A stretch of DNA of 64,000 bases from Bradyrhizobium zhanjiangense (lineage in GTDB: Bacteria; Pseudomonadota; Alphaproteobacteria; Rhizobiales; Xanthobacteraceae): contig NZ_CP022221.1 of the NCBI RefSeq assembly GCF_004114935.1, forward strand, positions 7,709,001-7,773,000, read 5' to 3'. This document shows positions 1 to 7,656 of this stretch, in pieces (the stretch's first letter is position 1; every line of letters starts with the position of its first letter). The notes beneath the pieces are model-generated. The model was given only the letters and a program-made list of their open reading frames with translations, was not told where the DNA came from and did no database searches. The position numbers and the translations under genes were made by a program.

Positions 1-372
1 GACTGGGAAATCGCCGTCATCTCGACGCTGCACAGGCTGAAGCGCATCGAGCAGCGCGATCCCGAGCATCCGCTGCGCGATCCCGAATGGAAGATCGCTC
101 ACCGGCAATTCCACCAGGCGCTGGTCTCCGCCTGCGGCTCTGCGACCCTGCTCGCGATCCGCGCCGAGCTGTTCGATCGTGCTGAGCGTTACCGGCATCT
201 GTCGGCCAATTTCCGGCCGCGCCCTCGCGACAAGGCCGGCGAGCACCAGGCGATCATGCAGGCGGCCATATCGCGCAATGCCGATCTCGCCGTGCAACTG
301 ATCGAGACCCATATCCGCACCACCGCGGACAACGTCGCGAAATACGCCGGACACCTGCTCGACGCCGAATAG
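1..372 (+). CDS. GntR-family regulator, C-terminal FCD domain (5' truncated by window edge)
   Basis: The frame is open from the first base and ends at TAG 370-372, giving 123 residues. The helical sequence, with HRQFHQALVSACGS and a late EHQAIMQAAISRNADLA block, is typical of the FCD ligand-binding domain of FadR-type GntR regulators. The DNA-binding winged helix lies outside the window. It stands just upstream of an FAH-family hydrolase gene on the same strand, so it may control 469-1920 or the reverse catabolic operon ending at 4217; that is inference from position only. Confidence 0.8.
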   Translation, partial: DWEIAVISTLHRLKRIEQRDPEHPLRDPEWKIAHRQFHQALVSACGSATLLAIRAELFDRAERYRHLSANFRPRPRDKAGEHQAIMQAAISRNADLAVQLIETHIRTTADNVAKYAGHLLDAE

Positions 373-415
373 GCGCTGCGGCCTTTTTGGGTCCCGCGGG
401 CTTGCGTCTCACGTA

Positions 416-446
416 ATTTTCGAAAATAATACATATCATCGAAAAA
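416..446. promoter_or_regulatory. AT-rich dyad upstream of the FAH gene, candidate operator
   Basis: A 12-bp perfect palindrome ATTTTCGAAAAT lies at 416-427, and a third CGAAAA half-site follows at about 440-446. The stretch is clearly more AT-rich than its surroundings and lies between the FCD regulator and the FAH start at 469. It could be the binding site of the truncated GntR regulator. This is inference from position and symmetry. Confidence 0.4.
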
Positions 447-468
447 TGCTAACGCGCGGGTCGTAATC

Positions 469-1332
469 ATGAAGCTGCTGTCGTTCTTGGATGGAAATCG
501 GGAAAGCTGGGGCGCCGTTGTCGAAAACGGGGTCGTGGATCTGGGCCGTGCCCTGCCCCGGTATCCGACGCTCGCGGACTTCGTCGGCAGCGACGACTAC
601 GCGCGGCGCGATGCCATCGTCGCCGAGCACAAGCCGGCCCTGGCGCTGAGTGCCATCAGATATCTGCCGGTGATCCCGCGCCCGGAGAAGATCGTCTGCG
701 CCGTGCGTAATTATCTCGACCACCACAATGAAGCGGTCGCCTTCGGCATGAAGCGCGAGATCACCGAATTCCCGCCGATCTTCCTGCGGGTCTGGCGCTC
801 CCAGGTCGGCCACAACGCACCCGTGGTCCGGCCGAAGGTCTCGGACAATTTCGACTGGGAGGGCGAGCTCGCCGTCGTCATCGGCAAGGGCGGCCGTCAC
901 ATCAGCCAGGCCGATGCCTGGAATCACGTCGCCGGCTACTCGATCTACAACGACGTCAGTGTGCGCGACTGGCAGCGGCATGCGCAGCAGATCGCCTCCG
1001 GCAAGAACTTCGTCGGCACGGGTCCGTTCGGACCGTGGCTGGTCACGCCGGATGAGATCGGTGATCCCGCCAAGCTGAAGCTCGAGACGCGCGTCAACGG
1101 CGCGACGGTGCAGTCGTCCGACACCTCGATGCTGATCTTCTCGATCCCGCGGCTGATCGAATATTGCTCGACCATTTTCGACCTCGTCCCCGGCGATGTC
1201 ATCGCCACCGGCACGCCGGCCGGTGTCGGCTTCACCCGCGAGCCGCCGATCTTCCTCAAGCCCGGCGACGTGGTCGAGGTCGAGATCGAGAACATCGGCG
1301 TGCTCAGTAATCCGGTCGTGGACGAGGCATAG
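469..1332 (+). CDS. Fumarylacetoacetate hydrolase (FAH) family protein
   Basis: 287 residues. The FAH-fold catalytic half is complete: FDWEGELAVVIGKGGRHI carries the acidic metal ligands, followed by NDVSVRDWQ, a GKNF segment, GPWLV, the LIFSIPRLIEYCS helix and PGDVIATGTPAGVG. Such enzymes hydrolyse or decarboxylate acylpyruvate-type ring-cleavage products with a divalent metal. The start is ATG 469; no strong ribosome site is visible. Six bases separate it from the next gene, so the two are probably co-transcribed. The exact substrate cannot be read from sequence. It is about 290 residues, usual for the single-domain family. Confidence 0.88.
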   Translation: MKLLSFLDGNRESWGAVVENGVVDLGRALPRYPTLADFVGSDDYARRDAIVAEHKPALALSAIRYLPVIPRPEKIVCAVRNYLDHHNEAVAFGMKREITEFPPIFLRVWRSQVGHNAPVVRPKVSDNFDWEGELAVVIGKGGRHISQADAWNHVAGYSIYNDVSVRDWQRHAQQIASGKNFVGTGPFGPWLVTPDEIGDPAKLKLETRVNGATVQSSDTSMLIFSIPRLIEYCSTIFDLVPGDVIATGTPAGVGFTREPPIFLKPGDVVEVEIENIGVLSNPVVDEA

Positions 1333-1338
1333 CTTCGC

Positions 1339-1920
1339 ATGTCGTCCTATGACATTCGCAAGACCGCGCTCAGTGTCGAGACGGTCTGGCACGAGCGCGG
1401 CCCCCGGCTGGAAAAGCCGCTCCTGGTCGGGACGGCCGTTGCCGTCGTCGCCAATCCCTTCGCGGGCCGCTACGAGCCGAACCTGATGCCGTTTCAAGCG
1501 TCGTTGCGTGAGCTCGGGCGCGCGCTCGCGAGCACGCTGATCGCGCAACTCGGCGGCACGTCGCATATCGAAGCCTACGGCAAGGGCATCATCGTCGGCG
1601 AGGACGGCGAGCTCGAGCACGGCGCCGTCTGGCATGAGGCTGGCGGCCAGGGCATGCGCGAAGTGCTTGGGCAACCCAAGGCGATCGTTCCGGCGGCGAA
1701 GACCATCGGCGGTCCCGGCACGCGCCTGATGGTCCCGCTTGGGCACATCCATGCGTGTTATGTGCGCAGTCATTTCGGGACGGCTGAGATGACGCTCTGG
1801 GATGCGCCCAGGCGTGACGAGATCGCCTTCGGCCTTGTGATGGCGACCGGTGGCAGGCCGCATGCGCGGATCGGCGGGCTCGCCGCATCGGATATCTCGG
1901 TGCACGATGGGCAGCGCTGA
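1339..1920 (+). CDS. Amino acid synthesis (DUF1185) family protein
   Basis: 193 residues starting at ATG 1339, six bases after the FAH stop. The sequence (LLVGTAVAVVANPFAGRYEP, SHIEAYGKGIIVGEDGELEHGA, MATGGRPHARIGGL) matches the DUF1185/AA_synth family, which has no firm biochemical role despite its name. Members often sit beside aromatic or heterocycle catabolic genes and FAH proteins, as here. There is no signal peptide, so it is probably cytosolic. A role in the neighbouring catabolic route is inference. Confidence 0.8.
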   Translation: MSSYDIRKTALSVETVWHERGPRLEKPLLVGTAVAVVANPFAGRYEPNLMPFQASLRELGRALASTLIAQLGGTSHIEAYGKGIIVGEDGELEHGAVWHEAGGQGMREVLGQPKAIVPAAKTIGGPGTRLMVPLGHIHACYVRSHFGTAEMTLWDAPRRDEIAFGLVMATGGRPHARIGGLAASDISVHDGQR

Positions 1921-1987
1921 GAGTCTCGGCATCGCTGCTCAGCGCTCGCGGCGAAACCTGTACCTGGGCGTGGACCGGTTTACCAAC

Positions 1988-2539
1988 TCAAGCCTTTCTG
2001 GATTGCTTGGATTGTGGATGAGCGTTGCCTCGGGATCCCGAATGGCCCGCAGGATGAGCCTTGCTCTTATCAGCAGGCATCAGATGCCCGAGCGGCAATT
2101 GGGAGGTTTGCTTCAACCGATTGAGAACGATGGACGAGCGCACGTGCGCAACGCTGTCGTGCGGCAGGAATACGTCGTTCAGCAGGCGTGACAGCGCCCT
2201 CAGGTCCGTGATCGTTGCCTTGATGAGGTAATCGGCTTCGCCCGTGAGCGCATACGCCTCCTGCACTTCCTCCAGGCTCTCGATGAGCTTGAGGAAGCGT
2301 CTCGAATTGTCCGGCGAGTGCGTTGCGAGCGTCACCTGTACGAAGACGACGATGCCCAGCCCGAGCGATTCGCGATCGAGATGAGCATGGTAGCTTGCGA
2401 TCGTGCCGGCATTTTCGAGCGCCGCGCGACGGCGCGAACATTGAGATGCCGACAAGCCGACAACATCGGCCAGTTCAAAATTCGACAAGCGTCCATCGGA
2501 CTGGAGCGCTTGCAGCAATTTCACGTCAAATTGGTCCAT
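1988..2539 (-). CDS. Lrp/AsnC-family transcriptional regulator
   Basis: 183 residues from ATG 2539 (MDQFDVKLLQALQSDGR); the frame opens further upstream at 2581, but the family normally begins here. An N-terminal winged HTH (NFELADVVGLSASQCSRR) is followed by the RAM/AsnC effector domain (VQEAYALTGEADYLIKATI). After the usual end there is an extra Lys/Ser-rich tail of roughly 30 residues. It is divergent from hppD, and the 136-bp gap holds several inverted repeats. It probably controls hppD in response to an aromatic amino acid or its keto acid, by analogy with other Lrp regulators paired with tyrosine catabolism genes. Confidence 0.9.
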   Translation of the reverse strand: MDQFDVKLLQALQSDGRLSNFELADVVGLSASQCSRRRAALENAGTIASYHAHLDRESLGLGIVVFVQVTLATHSPDNSRRFLKLIESLEEVQEAYALTGEADYLIKATITDLRALSRLLNDVFLPHDSVAHVRSSIVLNRLKQTSQLPLGHLMPADKSKAHPAGHSGSRGNAHPQSKQSRKA

Positions 2540-2548
2540 GCGTGATCC

Positions 2549-2625
2549 TTGCACGATAATGGCTATGTGCGCATGTTTCACGCATAATCTGATTTTGTCG
2601 AGCAGATTATGCGAAGATCGTGCAA
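2549..2625. promoter_or_regulatory. Paired inverted repeats in the lrp-hppD divergent region
   Basis: Two exact inverted repeats interleave. CGCATAATCTG at 2581-2591 pairs with CAGATTATGCG at 2603-2613 (11-bp arms, 11-bp gap, so 22 bp centre to centre, about two helical turns). TTGCACGAT at 2549-2557 pairs with ATCGTGCAA at 2617-2625. Multiple phased half-sites fit the way Lrp/AsnC octamers wrap DNA. The sites are likely targets of the adjacent regulator, controlling both divergent genes. Confidence 0.6.
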
Positions 2626-2640
2626 CGGAGCCGCGGTATT

Positions 2641-2654
2641 TTGATCTAAATCAA
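2641..2654 (+). promoter_or_regulatory. FNR/FixK-type box upstream of hppD
   Basis: TTGAT-CTAA-ATCAA is a perfect match to the FNR/FixK consensus TTGAT-N4-ATCAA. It lies 21 bases before the hppD start codon, close enough to overlap a promoter or the leader. In Bradyrhizobium, FixK2 uses very similar sites. At this spot repression under low oxygen would be as plausible as activation. Confidence 0.55.
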
Positions 2655-2675
2655 ATACTATTCCAGGAGCGCGAT

Positions 2676-3779
2676 ATGGGCCCCTTCCCTCACGATGCCC
2701 CACCCGCCACGATTTCGGCAGCCAATCCGGCCGGCACCGACGGCTTCGAGTTCGTCGAGTTCGCCCATCCGGAGCCGCAGAAGCTCGCCAAGCTCTTCGA
2801 GCAAATGGGCTACACCGAGGTCGCCCGGCACAAGACCAAGGACATCTCCGTTTGGCGCCAGGGAAAGATCAATTACGTCCTGAACCGCGAGCCGAACTCC
2901 CATGCCGCCCGCTTTGTCGCACAACACGGACCTTGCGCGCCGGCGATGGCCTGGCGCGTCGTCGATGCCAAACACGCCCTGAAGCGCGTCCTCGAACTCG
3001 GCGGAACGGAATACACCGGCAACGATAAGTCGCTCGACGTGCCGGCCGTCATCGGCATCGGCGGATCCCTGCTGTATCTGGTCGAGACCTATGGCGCGAA
3101 GGGTTCGCCCTATGCAGCCGAATATGACTGGACCGGCGAAGTCGATCCGACACCGAAAGGCGTCGGGTTCTACTATCTCGATCACCTCACGCACAACGTC
3201 ATGCGCGGCAACATGGACACCTGGTACAAGTTCTACAGCCAGACGTTCAATTTCCGCGAGATCCGCTACTTCGACATTTCCGGCAAACTGACCGGCCTGA
3301 CCTCGCGCGCTCTGACATCCCCCTGCGGCAAGATTCGGATCCCGATCAACGAAAGCGCCGACGACAAGAGCCAGATCGAGGAATATCTGCGCCAGTACAA
3401 GGGCGAGGGCATCCAGCACATCGCAGTCGGCACCGACGACATCTATGCGGCGACCGACGCTATCGCCGGTCGCGGGCTCGAATTCATGCCGGGGCCGCCC
3501 TCGATCTACTACGACAAGTCGTTTGACCGCGTGAAGGGCCACACCGAGCCGCTCGATCGCATGCGCAAGCACGGAATCCTCATCGACGGCGAAGGTGTCG
3601 TCAATGGCGGACTGACCCGCATTTTGCTTCAGATCTTCTCAAAGACCGTGATCGGCCCGATCTTCTTCGAGTTCATCCAGAGGAAGGGAGATGACGGCTT
3701 CGGCGAGGGCAACTTCAAGGCCCTGTTCGAGAGTATCGAGGCCGATCAGATTGAGCGCGGCGTCCTCAAGGCATCCTGA
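2676..3779 (+). CDS. hppD: 4-hydroxyphenylpyruvate dioxygenase
   Basis: 367 residues from ATG 2676, with CCAGGAGC just upstream; an in-frame opening back to 2538 runs through the regulatory region and is not used. The enzyme converts 4-hydroxyphenylpyruvate to homogentisate with Fe(II) and O2. The two-VOC-module fold is intact. The iron triad can be read as His170 (in DHLTHNV), His248 (in IQHIAVGTDD) and Glu332 (in FFEFIQRKGDDG), and the C-terminal GFGEGNFKALFESIE helix is conserved. The stop codon overlaps the start of a Rieske gene by one base (TGATG). No homogentisate dioxygenase is in the window. Confidence 0.97.
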   Translation: MGPFPHDAPPATISAANPAGTDGFEFVEFAHPEPQKLAKLFEQMGYTEVARHKTKDISVWRQGKINYVLNREPNSHAARFVAQHGPCAPAMAWRVVDAKHALKRVLELGGTEYTGNDKSLDVPAVIGIGGSLLYLVETYGAKGSPYAAEYDWTGEVDPTPKGVGFYYLDHLTHNVMRGNMDTWYKFYSQTFNFREIRYFDISGKLTGLTSRALTSPCGKIRIPINESADDKSQIEEYLRQYKGEGIQHIAVGTDDIYAATDAIAGRGLEFMPGPPSIYYDKSFDRVKGHTEPLDRMRKHGILIDGEGVVNGGLTRILLQIFSKTVIGPIFFEFIQRKGDDGFGEGNFKALFESIEADQIERGVLKAS

Positions 3780-4174
3780 TGGAGGCAGCCACCATACCTG
3801 ACGCATGGAAGAGCTATCGCGGCGCGCCGGCCGAAGGAACCATCCTGTGCGACGCCCATGACGTTGGCGAAACGAGCCTCAAGTCCATCAAGTTCGGTCC
3901 CGCAGATTTTCCGATCCTGATCGTCAGGTCGGCGGGCACTCTCGCAGCCTATGTCAATGCATGTCCGCATCAGTACCTGCCCCTCGATCATCGCGGCGAG
4001 AACGTGCTGAGCGCGGACGGCACGGTTCTTCGGTGCACCAACCACAGTGCCGGATTTCGCGTTCAAGATGGCACCGGCATCGAGGGACTGGGCCTGAATT
4101 GCGCCCTCGATGCCATTCCGATCGTCGTGGATGACGACGGTCGGATTCGCGTGCATGCCGCATCAGCAGCCTGA
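3779..4174 (+). CDS. Small Rieske [2Fe-2S] ferredoxin-like protein
   Basis: 131 residues, translationally coupled to hppD (TGATG overlap). The Rieske cluster motif is complete: CPH near residue 62 and CTNH about 25 residues later, ligating one [2Fe-2S] by two Cys and two His. There is no membrane anchor or catalytic oxygenase domain, so it acts as a soluble electron carrier or as the ferredoxin part of a ring-hydroxylating system. No matching oxygenase alpha subunit or reductase is nearby. Coupling to hppD suggests a job in tyrosine breakdown, perhaps keeping the iron reduced; this is inference. Confidence 0.85.
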   Translation: MEAATIPDAWKSYRGAPAEGTILCDAHDVGETSLKSIKFGPADFPILIVRSAGTLAAYVNACPHQYLPLDHRGENVLSADGTVLRCTNHSAGFRVQDGTGIEGLGLNCALDAIPIVVDDDGRIRVHAASAA

Positions 4175-4216
4175 GCAATCCAAAGTCCTCTGCCCGACCT
4201 TGGCAGTCGACAAGGA

Positions 4217-5086
4217 TCATGCCTCATCTGCGATCGTGTTGCGCAGGATACCGATGCCCTCTGCTTCCACCTCGACGACGTCGCCGGGCTTCAGCCAGAT
4301 GGGCGGCTCGAAGCGCGCGCCGGCACCCGTCGGCGTACCGGTCACGATGACATCGCCAGGAACCAGCGTCGTGAAGGTCGAGATATAGTTGATGATCTTG
4401 CGGAAGGAAAAGATCATCCGGCTCGTGCGGTCCTGCTGGCGGACCTCGCCGTTGACCCGGGTTTCCAGCTTCACGTCGCCAAGCTGGCTCTCATCGGTAT
4501 AGGGGATGAGCCAAGGCCCAATCGAACCGGTGCGATCGAAGTTTTTCCCCTGCGTCACATTGAATTTGGCGTGCCGCACCCAATCGCGGATCGTGCCTTC
4601 GTTGCACAGCGATATTGCGGCGATATGGTCGAGCGCTTCGCTCTGTGGAATCCGGCGACCGCCCTTGCCGATCACAATGACGATTTCGCCTTCATAGTCG
4701 AGCTGCGGGCTCTCCGGGGGACGCAGCAGAGCCTGTTCATGGCCCGTGAACGAGCGCGGAAAACGGATGAAGAGCGAGGGATTTGAGGGGGCTGCCTGCC
4801 CGTCCTTGTATTCCTCATTTCGGTCCGGAAAGTTCACGCCGACGCAGATGATTTTTTCCGGTGCCGGAATCGGAATCTCGTAGCGGATATCAGTGACCGG
4901 AAAATCCGCCGGCAACGCTGCGCTCTCGTCGGCCAGCGACACCAGCGCGCCGGCTTCGATCACCTCACGCAACGTACGCCAACGCTTGCCATGGCGGCCG
5001 GACAGGTCGACGACGCCCTGATCGCCCAGGAGACCGTAGCCGGGTGTGCCGTTGCGGGTGAAGCTGACGAACCTCGGACGAGACAT
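4217..5086 (-). CDS. FAH-family hydrolase/isomerase, probable homoprotocatechuate pathway step (HpaG-like)
   Basis: 289 residues from ATG 5086 (MSRPRFVSFTRNG), preceded on its strand by GGGAAAGA; a GTG at 5131 overlapping the upstream stop is a second candidate. The FAH core is intact: LDYEGEIVIVIGKGGRRI, CNEGTIRDWVRHAKFNVTQGKNFD, GPWLIPY and PGDVIVTGTPTGAG. It is the last gene of the hpaE-hpaD-FAH operon. The expected reaction is isomerisation and/or decarboxylation of the tricarboxylic product of 5-carboxymethyl-2-hydroxymuconate. It is paralogous to the 469-1332 gene. Which of the two chemistries it performs cannot be decided here. Confidence 0.82.
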   Translation of the reverse strand: MSRPRFVSFTRNGTPGYGLLGDQGVVDLSGRHGKRWRTLREVIEAGALVSLADESAALPADFPVTDIRYEIPIPAPEKIICVGVNFPDRNEEYKDGQAAPSNPSLFIRFPRSFTGHEQALLRPPESPQLDYEGEIVIVIGKGGRRIPQSEALDHIAAISLCNEGTIRDWVRHAKFNVTQGKNFDRTGSIGPWLIPYTDESQLGDVKLETRVNGEVRQQDRTSRMIFSFRKIINYISTFTTLVPGDVIVTGTPTGAGARFEPPIWLKPGDVVEVEAEGIGILRNTIADEA

Positions 5087-5127
5087 GTGGCGTCTTTCCC
5101 TTGTTTCAGGCGATATGCGAATGCCGG

Positions 5128-6108
5128 TCACGGGGCGATGATCGGCTGGGCAGCCAGATCGGCGTCACGCGGTTCAGCTCCGGCAAAGAGGCTGCCATGC
5201 TCGAACCAGGATTTCGGCGCGGGCGCTCCCCAAAGCGTCTGACGTTGCGGATCCTTCAGGTCCCATTTGATCGGCTCGAGATCGGGATCGACCGTCTGGT
5301 AATCGGAGCAATAGATCTCGATCCGATGACCATCCGGATCAAGGATATAGAGGAAGAAGGCATTCGAGATGCCATGGCGGCCGGGACCGCGTTCGATGTT
5401 TGACACCCATCCGGTGGTGGCCATGAGGTCGAGCAGATCGATGATGTTGAGCGGGGTCGGCACCCAGAATGCGGTGTGGTGCAGGCGCGGGCCGCGGCCA
5501 TTGGTGAAGGCCAGATCGTGAACGCCGCCCTTGCGGTGAGTCCAGGCAGCCCACAGCCGCCCGGTCCCCTCATCCGCCGTGTACTCCGTCACGCGAAAGC
5601 CGATCTCGTTGTAGAAGGCGACGGATTCATCGACGTTCGGCGAGAAGCAATTGAAGTGATCGATGCGGAGCGGCTTCACGCCCTTGTAGAGCGCGTATTT
5701 CTGATGAATCGGCGGCAGCCGGTCCATCTTGGAATAGAACTCGAGGGGAATGCCATGGGGATCGCGGGTGCGGAACGTGCGGGACTGATAGGGACGCTCG
5801 ACCCATTCAACCGGCAGATCCATGCTCTTGAAGAACTGGGCCGCCTTGTCGAGGTCCTCCTCGCTGAACACCTTGAAGCCGAGGTCACGGGCTTCGATCT
5901 TCTCGGACTTCCTCAGCACGATGCAATGATGGCCGCGCTCTTCCATCGCCCGAAGATAGATCGCCTCCGAGCTCTCGTCCGTCACCTGCAAACCAAGCGG
6001 GTCGACATAGAAGGCCCGTGACCTCGCAAGATCGCTCACGCCGAGTTCGACATGACTGAGACGCACGATGTTGAATGGTGGATAAAGATTGGGCTTGGGC
6101 AATGCCAT
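5128..6108 (-). CDS. hpaD: Extradiol dioxygenase, probable 3,4-dihydroxyphenylacetate 2,3-dioxygenase
   Basis: 326 residues, two VOC modules of the type I extradiol class. The metal ligands can be read as His in RIDHFNCFSPNV, His in GPRLHHTAFWVP and Glu in HRIEIYCSDY; the His-His-Asn/Thr surroundings resemble the Brevibacterium/Arthrobacter homoprotocatechuate dioxygenases. It cleaves the catechol ring next to the hydroxyls using Fe(II) or Mn(II). It is 30 bases downstream of the aldehyde dehydrogenase and 41 bases before the FAH gene, forming one reverse-strand operon. Substrate assignment rests on this context plus family resemblance. Confidence 0.85.
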   Translation of the reverse strand: MALPKPNLYPPFNIVRLSHVELGVSDLARSRAFYVDPLGLQVTDESSEAIYLRAMEERGHHCIVLRKSEKIEARDLGFKVFSEEDLDKAAQFFKSMDLPVEWVERPYQSRTFRTRDPHGIPLEFYSKMDRLPPIHQKYALYKGVKPLRIDHFNCFSPNVDESVAFYNEIGFRVTEYTADEGTGRLWAAWTHRKGGVHDLAFTNGRGPRLHHTAFWVPTPLNIIDLLDLMATTGWVSNIERGPGRHGISNAFFLYILDPDGHRIEIYCSDYQTVDPDLEPIKWDLKDPQRQTLWGAPAPKSWFEHGSLFAGAEPRDADLAAQPIIAP

Positions 6109-6138
6109 GATTTCCTCCGTTGGTCTGCTGCGGACCGC

Positions 6139-7656
6139 TTAGCCGCCCAATTTTTGGATGTTGTGCGCGGTGGTGGCGAACGCGACGTTCTTTGTCTCCA
6201 TATAGAAATCGAACGACCAATCTCCGCCGTCGCGTCCGATGCCAGAGTTCTTCACACCGCCAAAGGGCGTCGGCAGGTGACGAACATTCTCCGAATTGAC
6301 CCAGATCATGCCGGCTTGCAGCCGGTCGGTGAAGCGGAAGGCACGGGTGACGTCGGCAGTCCAGAGATATCCGGTGAGGCCATACTGAACGTCGTTGGCG
6401 AGTGCGAGGGCATCGGCCTCATCCTTGAAAGGAATCGCCGTCAGCACCGGCCCGAAGATCTCTTCCTGCGCGATGCGCATTTGGTTGTTGGCGCCGGTAA
6501 AGAGTGTCGGCGCAACGTAGCAACCGCCGCCGGGACCGTCGATCTTGCGGCCGCCGGTCGCAATCTTGGCGCCCTCCGTTCTACCAATCTCGACGTATTC
6601 GAGCACCTTCTTCTCGTGAACCGGATGGATCAACGGACCGATGACGGTCTCGGGATCGAGCGGATGCCCCACTTTGATCCGGCTGGCCTTCTCCGCAACC
6701 ATCGCCGTGAATTTATCATAGATGCTCGCCTCGACGAGAAGACGCGAGGACGAGGTGCAGCGTTCGCCGTTGAGAGAGTAGATCATGAACACGGCCGCGT
6801 CCGCGGCGCGCTCGAGGTCGGCATCCGCGAATACGATCACCGGATTCTTGCCGCCCAGTTCGAAATGAACACGCTTCAGCGTATCGGCGCCCTGTTTCAT
6901 GATCATCGATCCGGTGCGGCTTTCGCCAACGAAGCCGATCGCCTTGATGAGCGGGTGCTCGGTCAGCGCCTTGCCGGCGTCCTCGCCAAGACCGTTGACG
7001 AGATTCCAGACGCCCTTGGGCAGCCCGGCCTCCTCCGCAATCTCGATCAGCAGACGTGCAGTCAACGGCGAGAATTCGGCGGGCTTGTGGACGATGGTGC
7101 AGCCGGCCGCGAGCGCCGGCGCGATCTTCCACGTCGACAGCATGAAGGGCGTATTCCAGGGCGTGATGATGCCCACCGGACCGATCGGCACGCGGGTGGT
7201 CATGTTCACCTGACCGGCGGTGCGAAGCGACTTGCCGTCGCGCGCCTCGGGCGCGCGGTCGGCGAAGAAGCGGAAATTCTCCGCTCCCCGCAGCGCGGCC
7301 TTGGCCATGAACTTCAACGACTGTCCCGTATCCATGCATTCGACGAATGCAATCTCTTCAGCGCGGGCGACGATGGCGTCAGCGACCTTGTGCAACAGCT
7401 CCTTTCGCGCATCGCCGGATGTTTCGGCCCATTGCGGAAAGGCCGCCTGCGCCGCCCTCGCGGCGCGATCGATGTCCGCGGCCTTGCCATGCGATACCTT
7501 GGCGAGCGGCTTCAGGTCGACCGGAGAGATCGTTTCAAAAGTCGCATTGTCCGCAGCCGGGACATCTTCACCGCCGATGCGGTTGAGCACGCCCGTCTCT
7601 CTGAAGCGGGCAAGGTGGCGCTCGGCCTTGACGATATTTTCCTGCAGCTTGGACAT
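6139..7656 (-). CDS. hpaE: 5-carboxymethyl-2-hydroxymuconate semialdehyde dehydrogenase
   Basis: 505 residues, a complete NAD(P)-dependent aldehyde dehydrogenase. Visible are the cofactor-site segment GPVGIITPWNTPFMLSTWK, the Glu general base in FELGGKNPV, and the nucleophilic Cys in NGERCTSSSR. It oxidises the semialdehyde released by extradiol cleavage of homoprotocatechuate. The start is ATG 7656 with GGGAG upstream on its strand. It is the first gene of the operon reading toward 4217, and a 20-bp palindrome sits about 125 bases upstream. Other muconic semialdehyde dehydrogenases look similar, so the exact substrate is a strong inference, not proof. Confidence 0.88.
   Translation of the reverse strand: MSKLQENIVKAERHLARFRETGVLNRIGGEDVPAADNATFETISPVDLKPLAKVSHGKAADIDRAARAAQAAFPQWAETSGDARKELLHKVADAIVARAEEIAFVECMDTGQSLKFMAKAALRGAENFRFFADRAPEARDGKSLRTAGQVNMTTRVPIGPVGIITPWNTPFMLSTWKIAPALAAGCTIVHKPAEFSPLTARLLIEIAEEAGLPKGVWNLVNGLGEDAGKALTEHPLIKAIGFVGESRTGSMIMKQGADTLKRVHFELGGKNPVIVFADADLERAADAAVFMIYSLNGERCTSSSRLLVEASIYDKFTAMVAEKASRIKVGHPLDPETVIGPLIHPVHEKKVLEYVEIGRTEGAKIATGGRKIDGPGGGCYVAPTLFTGANNQMRIAQEEIFGPVLTAIPFKDEADALALANDVQYGLTGYLWTADVTRAFRFTDRLQAGMIWVNSENVRHLPTPFGGVKNSGIGRDGGDWSFDFYMETKNVAFATTAHNIQKLGG

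Noticed and set aside
436..1932. 498-codon reverse frame opposite the FAH and DUF1185 genes
   Set aside because: It lacks any family pattern, is rich in Arg/Asp/Gly as expected for an antisense frame of GC-rich genes, and lies opposite well-supported genes.
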